DNA of 64,000 bases from Hofstenia miamia (Eukaryota; Xenacoelomorpha; Acoela), in NCBI GenBank assembly GCA_004352715.1, contig SCFE01000001.1, forward strand, positions 4,003,520 through 4,067,519, in the 5' to 3' direction. The translations under genes were made by a program, and so were the position numbers. The notes below the pieces were generated by a model, which did not search any database, was not told the origin of the DNA, and was given only the letters and a program-made list of their open reading frames with translations. Positions 1 to 13,500 of the stretch are shown piece by piece; position 1 is the stretch's first letter; each line of letters opens with the position of its first letter.

Positions 1-302
1 AAAGAAAGGAAAAACGTCGGAAAAAAATGTAAGTCTACAAATGTGAAATCGTCAGAAAAGAAATGTAAGTCATAAACGTGAAAATATGGAAAATAAATGT
101 AAATCACAATCGTGGAAAAGTCGTATACCGGGTATTTATTTAATTATTAATAGAAAAGACANNNNNNGTTGGAAAAAAAATGTAAGTCTACAAATGTGAA
201 ATCGTCAGAAAAGAAATGTAAGTCATAAACGTGAAAATATGTTGGAAAATAAATGTAAATCACAATCGTGGAAAAGTCGTATACCGGGTATTTATTTAAT
301 TC
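1..302. repeat. Duplicated ~150-bp segment around a 6-N gap
   Basis: Bases 1-161 and 168-316 are near-identical copies separated by six Ns (162-167). Differences are small, for example one extra GTT near 240 and TAATTATTAAT versus TAATTCTTAAT. A shorter diverged echo of the unit end (GTATTTATTTAA followed by TTAATA) recurs near 538-560. This may be a real tandem repeat or two unmerged contig ends or haplotypes; the gap between the copies favours the latter. Confidence 0.6.
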
Positions 303-316
303 TTAATAGAAAAGAC

Positions 317-1509
317 ACCAAAAAATTTTAAAATTTAAGCAATTTCTTATAATATTAAATTTATATTTTTAAACGTTTTGTATATATGTGTATCAATAAA
401 CGCTAACAACCAATTTACGACACTAATAACAAAACATGTTATCAACATATAAACCAACTTCAAAGCCATTCATCAATAGAATTACAATTAGCTTCCATAC
501 ATCGAATGGTGAGTTCATTCATTTCAATGGTACTCGTAGTATTTATTTAACTCTTAATATTAAAGACACTGATGAAATTTAAGTATAAACAATTTTTCAA
601 AATGTAAAATAAGTTGTTTGTTATTTTTAAATGTTTTGAATTAATACTATACTGTAGCGAATTCCGTGCATAGTGATGAACTTTAAAATTCAATATGTCC
701 ATTTGACTTGAAAAGATTAGCTTTATCTTCGAAAATTTTGATTTTTTAAAAATACATTGAAATTTCTCCATACCTAAAGTTCAGGAAACATGATTTTGAA
801 CCCATAGGAGCAATATTGAACTTTAACTATCTTAATGTGTGGATACATCTCCCTAACTAGAGGCACACCGTGCTCAAAGTCAGAGGTTACAATTTAGGAA
901 CGAAAATAAAAGACAACACATGTCTATCCAGTAATGTGTTCAGATATGGATATTAATTTTTCAGGTATAAGCATTTCAAAATTTATTCAAGAAAAATTTT
1001 AAGAATTTAAGGTTTAAATAGTACAAATTTTCTTGCTTTTTTTAAATATATACATATAACAAAATTGTATACTGAGAATAGTGATATGTAAAAATATAAC
1101 ATGTACATCTATAAAATTCTGAACCCAAATTTATTTCTCACTCAGCACAGCACCGAGAATTGTGTTTGTACAAAGAGTATCGCTATATCGGCGTTATAAT
1201 GTAATTGACATCTCGTAAGTACTTGCTATTACACAAGAAAGTTCCAATGAGAGAAAAACTTTATTCAAAATCATATTTATCTAAGAAATATAAAGAACTT
1301 GAAAATGATGTACTTCAAAATATTACAAATGTTATCTACAACATCTCTCCAAATAAAAGATAGCAAAAACCAAATTTATTTACAGCATACATTTAACCAA
1401 ACCGCTTAAATAAATGCAAAATTAAACAGCGATATTTAATTAAGTTCTGGTGTACTGAACCTTTTAAACTATCATCGTAAAGTGAGAAAACGGAAACAAT
1501 AACAATTCA
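317..1509. other. AT-rich 3' flank of the KDEL receptor gene, nothing recognised
   Basis: Noncoding AT-rich sequence downstream (minus strand) of the KDEL receptor stop codon. It probably includes the 3' UTR. The only structure noted is the diverged repeat echo near 540. Short ORFs here have no recognisable similarity. Confidence 0.5.
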
Positions 1510-1544
1510 TTAAGCAGGCAATGTTAAGTTTCTCCCTCGTAACA
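1510..1544 (-). CDS. KDELR: KDEL receptor exon 6 (stop codon)
   Basis: 35 nt completing [12 protein letters not shown] and TAA (1512-1510), the conserved C-terminus with the LPA end. The acceptor is ATTTTAG. Confidence 0.93.
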
Positions 1545-4500
1545 CTAAAATGCAATAAGAATAAGTCTATAATAAATTCACAAACCTTTGGTGATGTATA
1601 AATAAAAGAAATCGCAATACAAAACAGTTTGCACAATTCCAGAAATTATTGAAATGGCATCATAAAACGACTCAAAGTAGTATCGGTAAATCCAATTAAA
1701 AATGTAGAGGCCACGATACATACCCTAAAAATCACACTAATATTGTCAGTAGCTAATAATTAAAAGATTATATAATAATTTATTTAATAGAGAGGCCTGA
1801 TTTCACAATTAGGCATGAAGTTACAGAGAATGTAACATGCGAAGCTTAGTTGATATATTTTAGAATCACTTAATACAATTAGTGAAAAAAACCAGAATGA
1901 ACAACTGCAAGAAGACAATCTGCAAGGCCAGGAATTTTTCAGAATATCTAGTAAATTTATGGATTGAATTAAATCCAATAATGGAATAATAGAATGGGCC
2001 TAATACAGTGTGTCTCCAAAGTCCATTCTCATTTCATTGATATAATTGATAAATTGATATTTCTTTCAGATAGGGTGATGTAATGCTTATTATAGAGGAA
2101 AGAACAGCCATCATTTGTGCCTGTCTGAGGGGATTAACATATGAACGATTACAGGAAGACTTCTCCTGAAAATTGCATAAAGATGGTCCAAGCAGAAGAA
2201 CCATCAAGGATTTAGTGAATAAATTCAAGCAAACTGGTGGTGTAGCAGATGAGCAGCGTTCAGGATAGCCTTCCTCATCAGCAAACACTGTGCAAAGCGT
2301 AGAAAAGCTTAGCAGACCGAGTAGGGAGCTTGGCCTTTCTCAAAGCACTGTTTGGAGAACCTTGCGACATAAATTAAAGCAAAGGTGTATCAGGTGAAGA
2401 TAAACACGCTTCAACAGCTCAAATAACGGATTACAGCCACAGTGAAGAAAATTAAATGTCTTTTGGTTAACGGAAGAACAATGGCGGCTGTGGTGGGACA
2501 TGGTAGAGGGTCAAATTGAAATGCATTGATTTGTGTTATGGTTGTTGATTACTTGTATTTAAAATAAAAATAATTGCAAAAATACCAATTAGTCTCCAAC
2601 ATGAGAAGGGACTTTTGAGACACCTTGTACATTAAAATTGAAAATCAAAGTTAAAAACTTAATACGCTTATACGGCTGCCAAAATTTATTATAAAATAAA
2701 GAGAAACCACTTAAATACTATACTTACTTGGGCAAATAAATAATGACTCGTAATAGATTCGGCTTCACCTGTTTTACTGATCATAAAGAGCTGAGGAAGA
2801 ATTGCTACAGATTCAAGATAAATAGAAAATGTCCACAATATCTAAAATAATTATTTAAAGAAATTTAAACAACGACCTGGAACGAAATTGACTTTAATAT
2901 TTTAAGCTGAAATAAAGTATAACCCAAATTGTACATTCACCTGCATAATTGGAATTGTGTACTTCACAAAATTGACAATCGATTCCGATATTTAGGTGGC
3001 AACGTCTTTTGCTAAATTTTGTATAAAACGCACATTTGGCGCACTGATAGACAGTGAGTTATATAAAATTATAAAGAAAGATTATGTAAACAAAAATTCA
3101 AAATTAAACAATGTAATACTAGCAGATTTATACTGAAGAGGGAAAAATTATGTAATACAGTGCGTTTGGAAAGTTTCTCCGCAGTCAGTTTTAAAAAACA
3201 AAATTGTTTAAACAATTTAAATAGCTGTATATGCTATATGAACCAAGTTTATTTATTAATTATAGAAATCACCTTTTGATTTACAATAAATGTTGACTAT
3301 TCGAATCTTGTTCAGAATACCTTTTGAAGAGTTTCATGTGTTATCGAAGCAATGAAATCACGCATAGCTTCTTTAAGTTGATCGATTGTTGCAGGGCAGT
3401 CTTTATAAACACAACCTTTAGCTGCTCCTCANNNNNNNNNNNNNNNNNNNNNNNNNNNNNNNNNNNNNNNNNNNNNNNNNNNNNNNNNNNNNNNNNNNNN
3501 NNNNNNNNNNNNNNNNNNNNNNNNNNNNNNNNNNNNNNNNNNNNNNNNNNNNNNNNNNNNNNTTTATAAACACAACCTTTAGCTGCTCCTCAAACATAAA
3601 AATCTGGCGGGTTCAGATCCCGCGAACGAGGTGGCCAAAGATCCTTTCAAATTACACGTTCATCAAACACATCTTTGAAGAATCGGCATAGTCGCATGGG
3701 AAATGTGAGCCGTTGCCCACCTTGCTGGAAATACCCGCAACTATTCTCCTTGTTGGTAAGTTGGCTGATTGACAAAATAATTAATTCAACACCAATAATG
3801 CAGGCATCCAACTGTGTAAGTTAATTAAATGACTTTAGTTTACATAAAATGAATTTTCACTGAGGAGAAACTTTCTGAACATCCTGTATATTAAATAGAA
3901 ACTATTTAAAAATATCGATGCATTCATAACGCTGCAAAAAATTATAATATTCACTAAAATATATTTGACTATTTTAAATATATTATTAGAAAAGATTTAT
4001 TGTGAATTTGCAATGCGCTCAAAATAATTCTAATTTCAATTGATAAAAAAGGCCAAACCAGTAAGCCTCCTATTTAAAATTGCATGCAAATTTTAATGTT
4101 TAGCATAGCGAGTAACTTAAACTAGGTTAACGCAATGCATTGTTTTTAATTTGTTGCCTATGGACTTCTCCAACGCTAGCTGTTTATACAAATTTTTATA
4201 TAACAGACCGAAGTTGTAGAGACTTCGGGGTATAATAGCGTTTTCACTCACAAAGCAGGACTTGTTTAGTAACTGGTTCTTGTTACAATTGCGAAAAAAC
4301 ATTACTGTAATGGTATAACAATATATATGTTCTGTTATATTAGTCAATATCTGTAAAGCATTCAATTTTGCTAATTCATCGCCAAAACTGTACGTTATAT
4401 TGCCGATGTCCCGAAATCCCAGATGTTTTGAAAATACAAAATTGATTCAATTTAACTTCATTGGTTTCAGAAGCCACACTTAGTATTTTCAGGGTATTTG

Positions 4501-7500
4501 AAAATTAGGCAATTTTTAAATGTTTTTCACATTGGAAGACCTCTTTACAAATGAAAAAAAGTGTTCTTGGAAATCAAGAGCACCATGGGGTGTCAAAAAC
4601 TACTCCCTCTCTCCTCAAACCGGTATCGCCGCTTGAAATTGAGGAGTACAAAGATAAATTATACAATATTTTTTATTCACAGAAGAATAAAATGTTTTAT
4701 AATATGTAACTACACAAGTTCCCTAAATAAATTCTTCACTGTTCAGTATCCTCTATGAAAGTAAGTTTGTGGATGCTTCAAAATTCCTAAGAAAAAAATT
4801 AAACTCGGAATTTGTATCCAACAAAATTTGATTTTATAAAAGCTTTGGGAAAAATTACTAAAACACCTGGATACGAAAAAATGCTTAAATATTTGTATTT
4901 TTGTTTTGACAAGTGGGGCTTAATTAAGGTATTGACTATATTATCTAGTCTTTTGGGTTATGCTTAACTGTAACTGGATATGATTGCAATCTGGTAAAGC
5001 ATCAATTAACATTTCTTCATATCAAAGATCTTATGCAGATCTATTTAACCTTAGAGGTCGTAAGATTAAATACATAGTTTACGCACATTCGAGATTATAA
5101 TCAATTCTTGCACTTTCAATTTGATTCAAAAACAAGCCGAATATATACTACAACCTATAATTCAATCTACTATTATGTGAAAAAATAACAAACTTAAGTG
5201 AAAAATAACATACATACTTGAATACTGCAATTTTTGTAAAATTCAAAGTGTATATAAATACATGCAATCCCATTCTACCATCGAAATTGTACAGAATAGA
5301 AAAACAAATATCAAAACAATGCAGTTTTATGCGTTTTTTCATTCAACAAATTCATCCAAGTCTTGATTGGTGAATGTGCCCAATAATCTTCATTCAATGT
5401 TGGCTGAGGCAAGGTTGAGTAGTTTGAGTCATTGTCTTTCGTAGCAAATCCTATTCGTTTCAACGCAGAAAATTAACGTTCAGCTTTAACACTGCTGACT
5501 GGAATAACAAGATATTGCTTCAACAGTATCTGAAATGTAAAGGTTCATCAATAAACTTAGATATTAATTGAGAAACATTTGAAACGTGTAGGAATATTTC
5601 CAGTTTGGTTTGATGCATGACGTCTGAAGTACCATAATTTCGATCTTTAGTACATATTGCACTTAATAAACGTCTTTTACCATGATATCAATATAAATAT
5701 AAAAGAGAATTAACATCCACAGGATACAAAATCTCTTTAACTGTAACCAACACCTCAAAAAAGATCGCTTGAAAATGATTTTCGATATATGAGTTGGCAT
5801 TATTGAACTGCCCCATGTTGTAATTTTGATGGGCTTATCCATTGTTAAGCGAATTGATAAAGATTTAATATCTAGCATTCCAAAGTGGTTTGTATCCCAA
5901 ATGCAATCTGGAAAATTAGAATGCATGGAAGAAATTGAGAACTTTGATGCATTTAGAAGAAGGCAACTAAACCGTGAAGCATCGCAACAAACTATAAGCT
6001 GGGATCTGCAATACGGACATTCTTAAGTAAAAGTCTGAAAGGAACACGATGTTTCAAGATTTCGCAAAATTTACAAGGAATTGTTGATGAGCACATAGAG
6101 CATAATGAGTTGAAGAATTCTACAGTGATTCAACGATTGACAATCTTACAAAACTTCATCAATTTTTTAGCGACCAAAACAGATGTGCGTGTCAAAAAGA
6201 AAATTGACTACAAATGCTATAAAGGAAATTAATAACGATATAGGAAAGACAGCTGCTAGAGAGAAAATTGAAGCAAAAGCTGATAAATTTGCAAAGATAC
6301 CGCTAAGAAAAATCATGCAAAAAGTAAGCATTGGTCTTACTAAGGAATTAGATAAATTGATTCAATGTAAAAGAATCAAAAGTTTATTTACAAGCTCTGG
6401 TTTTCTTTAATCTGCATGCAAGTTTAAACTGCTGACCAGGATCTCTTCTTTCTCTCACGTTTAAAGAATTAAATACCCTAGAAAGAGGCAATGTGTTAAC
6501 AAAGACAAATCACAAAACGGGATATAAGTATCCAGTGAGTGTTAAGGCATTAGCGAAGCAGGTTTCCTACATGAAGATGCTTATGAAATCGCGGGAAGGG
6601 CAAACTTTAATTTTTGGAAACAAGCAAGACAAAATTTGTACAACAATGCAAACGCAAATAGCAAAAGCGATGGCACAGATGTTTCCTGCTTATAAAATGT
6701 TCATCAACCCCACTTCAGTCCGTAGATTTTGAGAAAAAGAAATTTTGCAAAGTAATATTATATCAGATTCAATCAAACGATCGCATCTGGCACAGACTGG
6801 ACATACTCTGCAAACAGCTGAAAATGAATCTATTGAATCAAACATTTGTGGTTTGACTGATGTTTACGAAACTGTGTTAAGAGGAAGTTGCGGTGCTTAA
6901 ATATTGTTTTCATGAAAAAATTCTTGAAATTTGCGCTTTTGAATAATTTGATTTTATAATTATGTCACACAAATAAATAATTAATTTAAAAGAAATTGCA
7001 ATTCAATTGCCACAAATACATGTTCAATTCATATATAAAAGCATTTGGTGTACACAGGAGGCATAATTATTTATATACACAGAGGGCTCATATTAACGAA
7101 TTTGTAGTCAAGGAGGTCCGGTATAATTAGAAAAGCTGTACAGAGAAGGAAAAAAAAATATATATACATACATACAAAAGCTGTCTTAATCTAGAAAATT
7201 GCACATGGCGAAACAAAGAGCCGATATTGTATCGCGCAAATTTCAATCTACGATAACTATACCTCTAACAAAACAATTTTGATCCTTTCTAGATATCAAT
7301 TCTTGTATAACTTAATCAATTTTCACTTTTCAGTGAATCTAAATTGTGAACATTTTAGGTTGTTTAGTTAGTTCATTCTATATGATAGCTGCAGTATAAA
7401 AAAGTAAAGGTGCGTTCAGACGAGCATCTTTTTGATGTATGCTTTTCTGCATCTATTAAAATTTGGGAGCGGTCAGACGAGCATTATTTTGATGCACGGC

Positions 7501-10500
7501 CACTTGTTTGTTCATCAATTAAGTTTAATAGGCATTGTGTTTTTCTACTACTGGGAAGATTATAATCAATGATTTAAAACATTGAAATCAAAAACGAATT
7601 TGATTGGATGTTTAATTGTATAAATATTGTTATAAAATATTGCAAGCCAACAAGTAGTTAATTGCTGATTGTTCAAGCAAACGAAATTACTTGTTTAAAG
7701 TTTCCTTGTAATTATAAAATTGAACAATATAATTATACTTCAATACATGCAGGAATTCTGGTTTATAAGTCATTTCAATTAGTTATACATGCATGTAACA
7801 TATAGTGACAATTTAGTAGTATAACTTATGAAAAACCAATATTGCTTCATAAAAAAAATAAATGTTTTTTGTTAAAAAATTGGAACATTTAGAATTCAAT
7901 ACCGTCAGGGATCATTTTGAAGTTTAAATAGTTGAGATACAAAAGGGGGTGATACACGGTCAAACTTGTGTGTCAAACTTAATTACATAATTGCTCGGCA
8001 CACAAATCCACGACAAGTTTGAATGTATATCACCCCTTCAAACTTGTCCAACCTGATTTCAGCTATCTAATCCCTTTTGATATTTCTCGTCAAACAAGTG
8101 CGCCGGGTAAATAAATTTGACAGTGTATCACCCCCTTCAAACAAGTGTGCCACAGTTTCTTTCGCTATCGCGCAGTTAATTATATCAATTAGCCATTTCG
8201 TTTCGAAAAGCAGTGGGTAAAACTCACGATGCATTATACAAATGTTGACAGCATGGTTGCCATTATAGTTCCTTTGTTTGTAAAATATTCCTTTCTAAAA
8301 ATGGGCACATGTGCTTGCGTGAAGTTTATTTCTAGACTTATTTCTAGACTTTTGTAAATTTTGTAAATGTAAAATATCAATTATATATATTTCAATAGAT
8401 TGTTTATAAATGCATAGCATTCATTGTCTATTGATTTGCATTTGCCGTTGATGAAATCCATTTTTTGAAATTTGCAAGCTTTCTTCATTTTTTGTACAAA
8501 GTAGAATATAATATCAGTGAAAACAATAAAATGTTTACCGAAAGTATTAAATTAGATTCTAGTTGAAATCGGGTTATATCTGCAAGTTTGCACACAAGTT
8601 GGATCGTGTATCACCTCACTGACCTTCCAACTTGCGGTTAGTTGTTTACAGAGCAATTAAGTATGACACACAAATTTGACCGTGTATCACCCCTTAGGCC
8701 ACGGTTAGACTACATGATTGGTAGCAAGAAAAGAAACAAAATCACGTCGAAACGCCAATTAACTTGGCGTTTCGACGTGATATTGTTTCTTTTCTTGCTA
8801 CCAATCACGTAGTCTAACCGTGGCCTTAAAGCAGCGTACACACTTACAAATATCACTTTCTTTATTTAATGAGGCGCACAAGAAAATTTGTGTGTACGCG
8901 ACTTCAACTTGTGGTAAACCTTAAGGTGCTTTCAGACGAGAACCTTTTGATGTATATCAATTGATATACGTCAAAAAGATGCTCGTCTGAACGCACATCG
9001 TTCAAATTGACACACAAACAGCTTGCATCTTTTTGACGTAGTTCAAAAGATTCTCGTCTGAACGCACATTATTCATTTGAACGATCAGTAATTAACGATT
9101 TTGTTTTGAGGACAGATTGTCTCAAGTAGCCCTGAGTCTTAAAATACTAGGATTTTGAAGCTCAACAATTTTAACTTCAAAATGAACCCTGACGATATTG
9201 AATTNNNNNNNNNNNNNNNNNNNNNNNNNNNNNNNNNNNNNNNNNNNNNNNNNNNNNNNNNNNNNNNNNNNNNNNNNNNNNNNNNNNNNNNNNNNNNNNN
9301 NNNNNNNNNNNNNNNNNNNNNNNNNNNNNNNNNNNNNNNNNNNNNNNNNNNNNNNNNNNNNNNNNNNNNNNNNNNNNNNNNNNNNNNNNNNNNNNNNNNN
9401 NNNNNNNNNNNNNNNNNNNNNNNNNNNNNNNNNNNNNNNNNNNNNNNNNNNNNNNNNNNNNNNNNNNNNNNNNNNNNNNNNNNNNNNNNNNNNNNNNNNN
9501 NNNNNNNNNNNNNNNNNNNNNNNNNNNNNNNNNNNNNNNNNNNNNNNNNNNNNNNNNNNNNNNNNNNNNNNNNNNNNNNNNNNNNNNNNNNNNNNNNNNN
9601 NNNNNNNNNNNNNNNNNNNNNNNNNNNNNNNNNNNNNNNNNNNNNNNNTTTTTGCATTGCAAGAAAATAAATACGCCTTAATACGAATGAGCACATTTTG
9701 TAAATCTGAATTTTTAAAAAATATCTGTAAGTAGCTCGTTTTTGTGAAAGTATTTACGACAACATTTTGTGGGCTAATCAGCCATATAATTGTAGCTGTA
9801 TTATTAATAGAATTTTCTTGATAAATTTCATAATTTTCTAAACTGCTATATCTTAAGCCGCGTGCTTGCACACAATACACAGTCTACTTTTAAATAATGT
9901 ACCGATCAAAATTTTAGGCAAGATACCACGTTATCAGTATTTTTCGGTATTGTCATAATAGAGCGGTATTAGTTTCAGTATTGGTATACCGCCGGACTAA
10001 AACTTTATACAGGTGATTTCGATTTTTTTAACAATCAGTAATTAACTACTTATTCTAAGCAATATTGTATAACAATATCTACAGAATTAAACATCCAATC
10101 AAATTTGTTTTTGATTATAATGTTTTGAATCAGTAATTGAGGTGTTGATTATAATCTTCCCAGTGATAGAAAAACACAATTCCTATTAAACTTAATTGCT
10201 GAATAAACAAGTGGCCGTGCATCAAAAAATGCTCGTCTGAACGCACATCGTTCAAATTAGCATACATCAAAAAGACGCTCGTCTGAACGCTCCTAAATTT
10301 TGATAGATGCATCAAAAAAGCATACATCAAAAAGATGCTCGTCTGAACACACTTTCATCAAAAGATGCGCATCAAAAGGTTCTCGTCTGAACTTTGCTGT
10401 GAACTTTTAATTCATATACTATAATTTTGTCATTTCTTAAGGAGAATTTAATCGCACATTATTATTTACAAAAAAAGGAATTCGTTCTTCAGACTGCTTG

Positions 10501-13500
10501 ATTGTATTGGTTGTAGAGCATCTTACTGGTAGACTTAATTTTTAAAAATGGCAATAAATATAATTCAACCAAAATTTATGCACAAGTTGTAAGCGCTCGC
10601 AAATATTTTTGTTGTGGACTTTATAATTACCTAGAAAGTTGTTCACAAAGTTGAAAGTGTGTACACAATATATTTTTGCAGTGAACTTTATAATTACCCA
10701 TTACATTTTTAGTAAAGTATTTGTTATAATTTTAATATTGAAAAATAAGTAAAATTATTGCAGTAATTTAGTACTTCGAAAGTTTACTCATTTTCAAATA
10801 GTTACTCAAAATAATAGTGCACTCAATTGTTTAACACCCTGTTGACAAGACATTCAGTAGTCCAAGACTCTGCTAACTTTTATATGAAATATGAATATAA
10901 TTGATGCAACATTCAGTTTTTTTAGTATTACATTAAATGGGTGTATATGTATATATGCATTTGTTCGATTTGCACTGTAGTGGGTGGCTCTGTTAAATAC
11001 AATATTTCATTGCGAATGCATAAGTAATTTCCATATGTTAGTAGAAACGTAGTTGTTTTTGTTTAATCCATGTTGTGAAATGATATCTTTTGTTTAGATA
11101 TTTCTTATCTACCAGGCACGAGATAATTATTCTCGTAGCATGTGCCGGGGCATGGTCCATTGCGTGTCGCTCCAAAAAGCGTTCAACTTAGTACATTTTC
11201 CCAAGGACAAACCCCATCGTGAAACATCAGCGAAACATAAATAAAATTTAAAAATATTTCGCTAAAGCAAAAAATAATTGCTCCTTTAGTAGGATGTGTC
11301 AACTGAGATTTGTATTTGAATGTCTTTGTATTCTTCAAATTTATTTTGAGGGTCCCTTCCAATTCAATTAAAATATAGATTACACTTTCAGCATTATAAA
11401 CAGCTTCTGTTAATATTATTAGTAAGTCCATAAAAATAGGATTTACTCACATACTAAGCAAAATTTTCCTTGTTTATAAGATAAGACCGGCAATTTTACC
11501 GGCATTTCAAGATATTTAAAAGCGGCAACAGACCGACAGTCTGTTCCAAATTTGTAAAGGACCCGCTATTCTATACCTGTTCTAAAATTGTTTTCAGTAC
11601 AATTTAATCTCAATTCATTGGAGACGACTGTTTCAAAGGTTGATTCGAATTCTCGTTTTATGTAAAATATAGTTTAAAGTTTGGAACATTAAATTGGATT
11701 AAATATTAACACAATTCTCAACACACGCACTTGTTTATAAATAATCAGTTAACCATTCAATACGATTTGATGTGGTATATTTAACATTGGGAGTATAGCA
11801 ACTCCAGTTGGTAACAGATGTGCAATGAAATTTAAGTGTTGTTATACAGAAACCGGCTTTGACAACTCTTTGATTAATAGTGAAAAGCATGCAATAGGTT
11901 TTAGTTGAATGTGAGGACTCGTTTTCTAACAAAGATGAGCATATGATAAAGATAATTTTCATAAATAATACAGAATAAATGTTATTGTATTATGGTATAA
12001 ATGTTAATTAAATATATAGTACTTGACATTTTAATACTGACATTACTTATGGGGAAGCTATTGCCATGATTGTGACACACGTTCTGCATAAATATTTCGT
12101 AACGCGAGATCAAATGATTATGATAGTTCCCTGCATTTAATGATCCATTTTAACACACTTAAGAAGTTAACTACCACAGGTGGAACACAACGTTCGAAAA
12201 ACGTCCCCAGGCAATATCCATGTTCGTAATATTGCAGTAGTCTATAACAAAATCACTATATACATGACATGCAATTTGTATGCCATCTTTATATACCTGC
12301 TAAGGACATTTGTTGCACTCGTAGAGAATGCTTTGATTATTAAAAATGACTGCTTAGAATGAAACTTAAAGTTGTAATTTTAAACCCTACAATGTCCTAT
12401 ACACAAATTGCGAACCTTAGCACACCGCTGAACTCTAAAAAACTATGAATACCAGAGTTCTTAATATGGAACACTTGGGCAATGCTCAAAGCATACAAAA
12501 TAATACGTGATTTTTCAAGATTAATTCAATTTTCTTAGATTGATTTCTTATTCAAAATTCAAAGGAAAAATATTGACTATCGATTTTCATTAATATATGT
12601 CAAATGTAAATAGTTAAGTGTACTTCTAGAAAAATGTTGCTAGCAAAATAATAAAAAATAGGTCATACCTCCATGACCGTAAAGTCATTGTTCAAAATCA
12701 ATGCCAGAGCTATTGTAGGAATAAGAATAAATTCAACACGGAAAGTATCATGATTTCTATCATAGGTAGCCTAAATATAAAAGAATAAATAATACTTTAG
12801 AAGGAATAAAACCTTGAATTTGAAGAATATTAAATAACAAGTTGTTGTAGCAGCGAACACGTAAAAAATCTTCATGCACGTATTATATGTTGAAATGAAG
12901 GAAGTGAACAAATCCAAGTATCGAGAAAGAAAAACTACTAAGAATAAAGCTTGACTTTTCCCCGACAGTCCTAAATTATCAAATTGCATTATAAAAATAT
13001 CACTTACTTGAAGTAAGTCTTTGGCATAGGTGAAAAGGAAAACGCTAATTGTAAGATAATAGCTATGATTTAAAAGATACCGGGCTTTGCATAAGTCCTG
13101 ACCCCTTTTCTTTTACCGAAATTTGAAGTTATTGCAAATCTCTTTATTAATTTTGTTTATAGTCTTTAATAACTGCATTCTTCCAGATTATTTAACTAAC
13201 TGGTAATAGTTTCTAAGTTACTTAAGTTTAGAAATGGAAGCAAAAAGGATAAAGATATCAGCTCTCCTTCGCGCGGGAAACAAGAAACCGGACATTGTTA
13301 AGATGTAGAACGTTAATTTATTCACTGTGAAACGGGGTCACAAACCGCCTAAAGAAATATGAGAGCCTTAAAGATCGACCTCGATCTCGAAGCCCGCAAA
13401 TAATTCAACGGAAAAAAATCAGTGGCCACCATTTCAAGAGCTTTAAAAGGTGAGGTGGGAAGAGTCAGAAGCGTCTTAAAAGACCACTCCTCACTCCCGC

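Larger units (their letters stand above)
7405..10397. mobile_element. Composite foldback element with CAGACGAG-bearing inverted arms
   Basis: The left arm (about 7409-7625) and right arm (about 10085-10397, inverted) are long imperfect inverted repeats sharing blocks such as GATGCACGGCCACTTGTTT and TGGGAAGATTATAATCAA. The octamer CAGACGAG or its complement occurs nine times: near 7417, 7474, 8933, 8982, 9054, 10232, 10278, 10338 and 10382. No transposase is visible. An N gap (9205-9648) and several other small inverted-repeat elements lie inside. It appears to be a non-autonomous DNA transposon or foldback element; the superfamily is not settled. Confidence 0.65.

Noticed and set aside
3605-3635. 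GGGTTCAGATCCC, resembling a tRNA T-arm/B box
   Set aside because: It is the reverse complement of the transposase codons for RSRDLNP; no cloverleaf around it.
7385-10400. CRISPR-like array because of regularly recurring motifs
   Set aside because: Copies occur in both orientations with irregular spacing and belong to foldback arms; the genome is eukaryotic.
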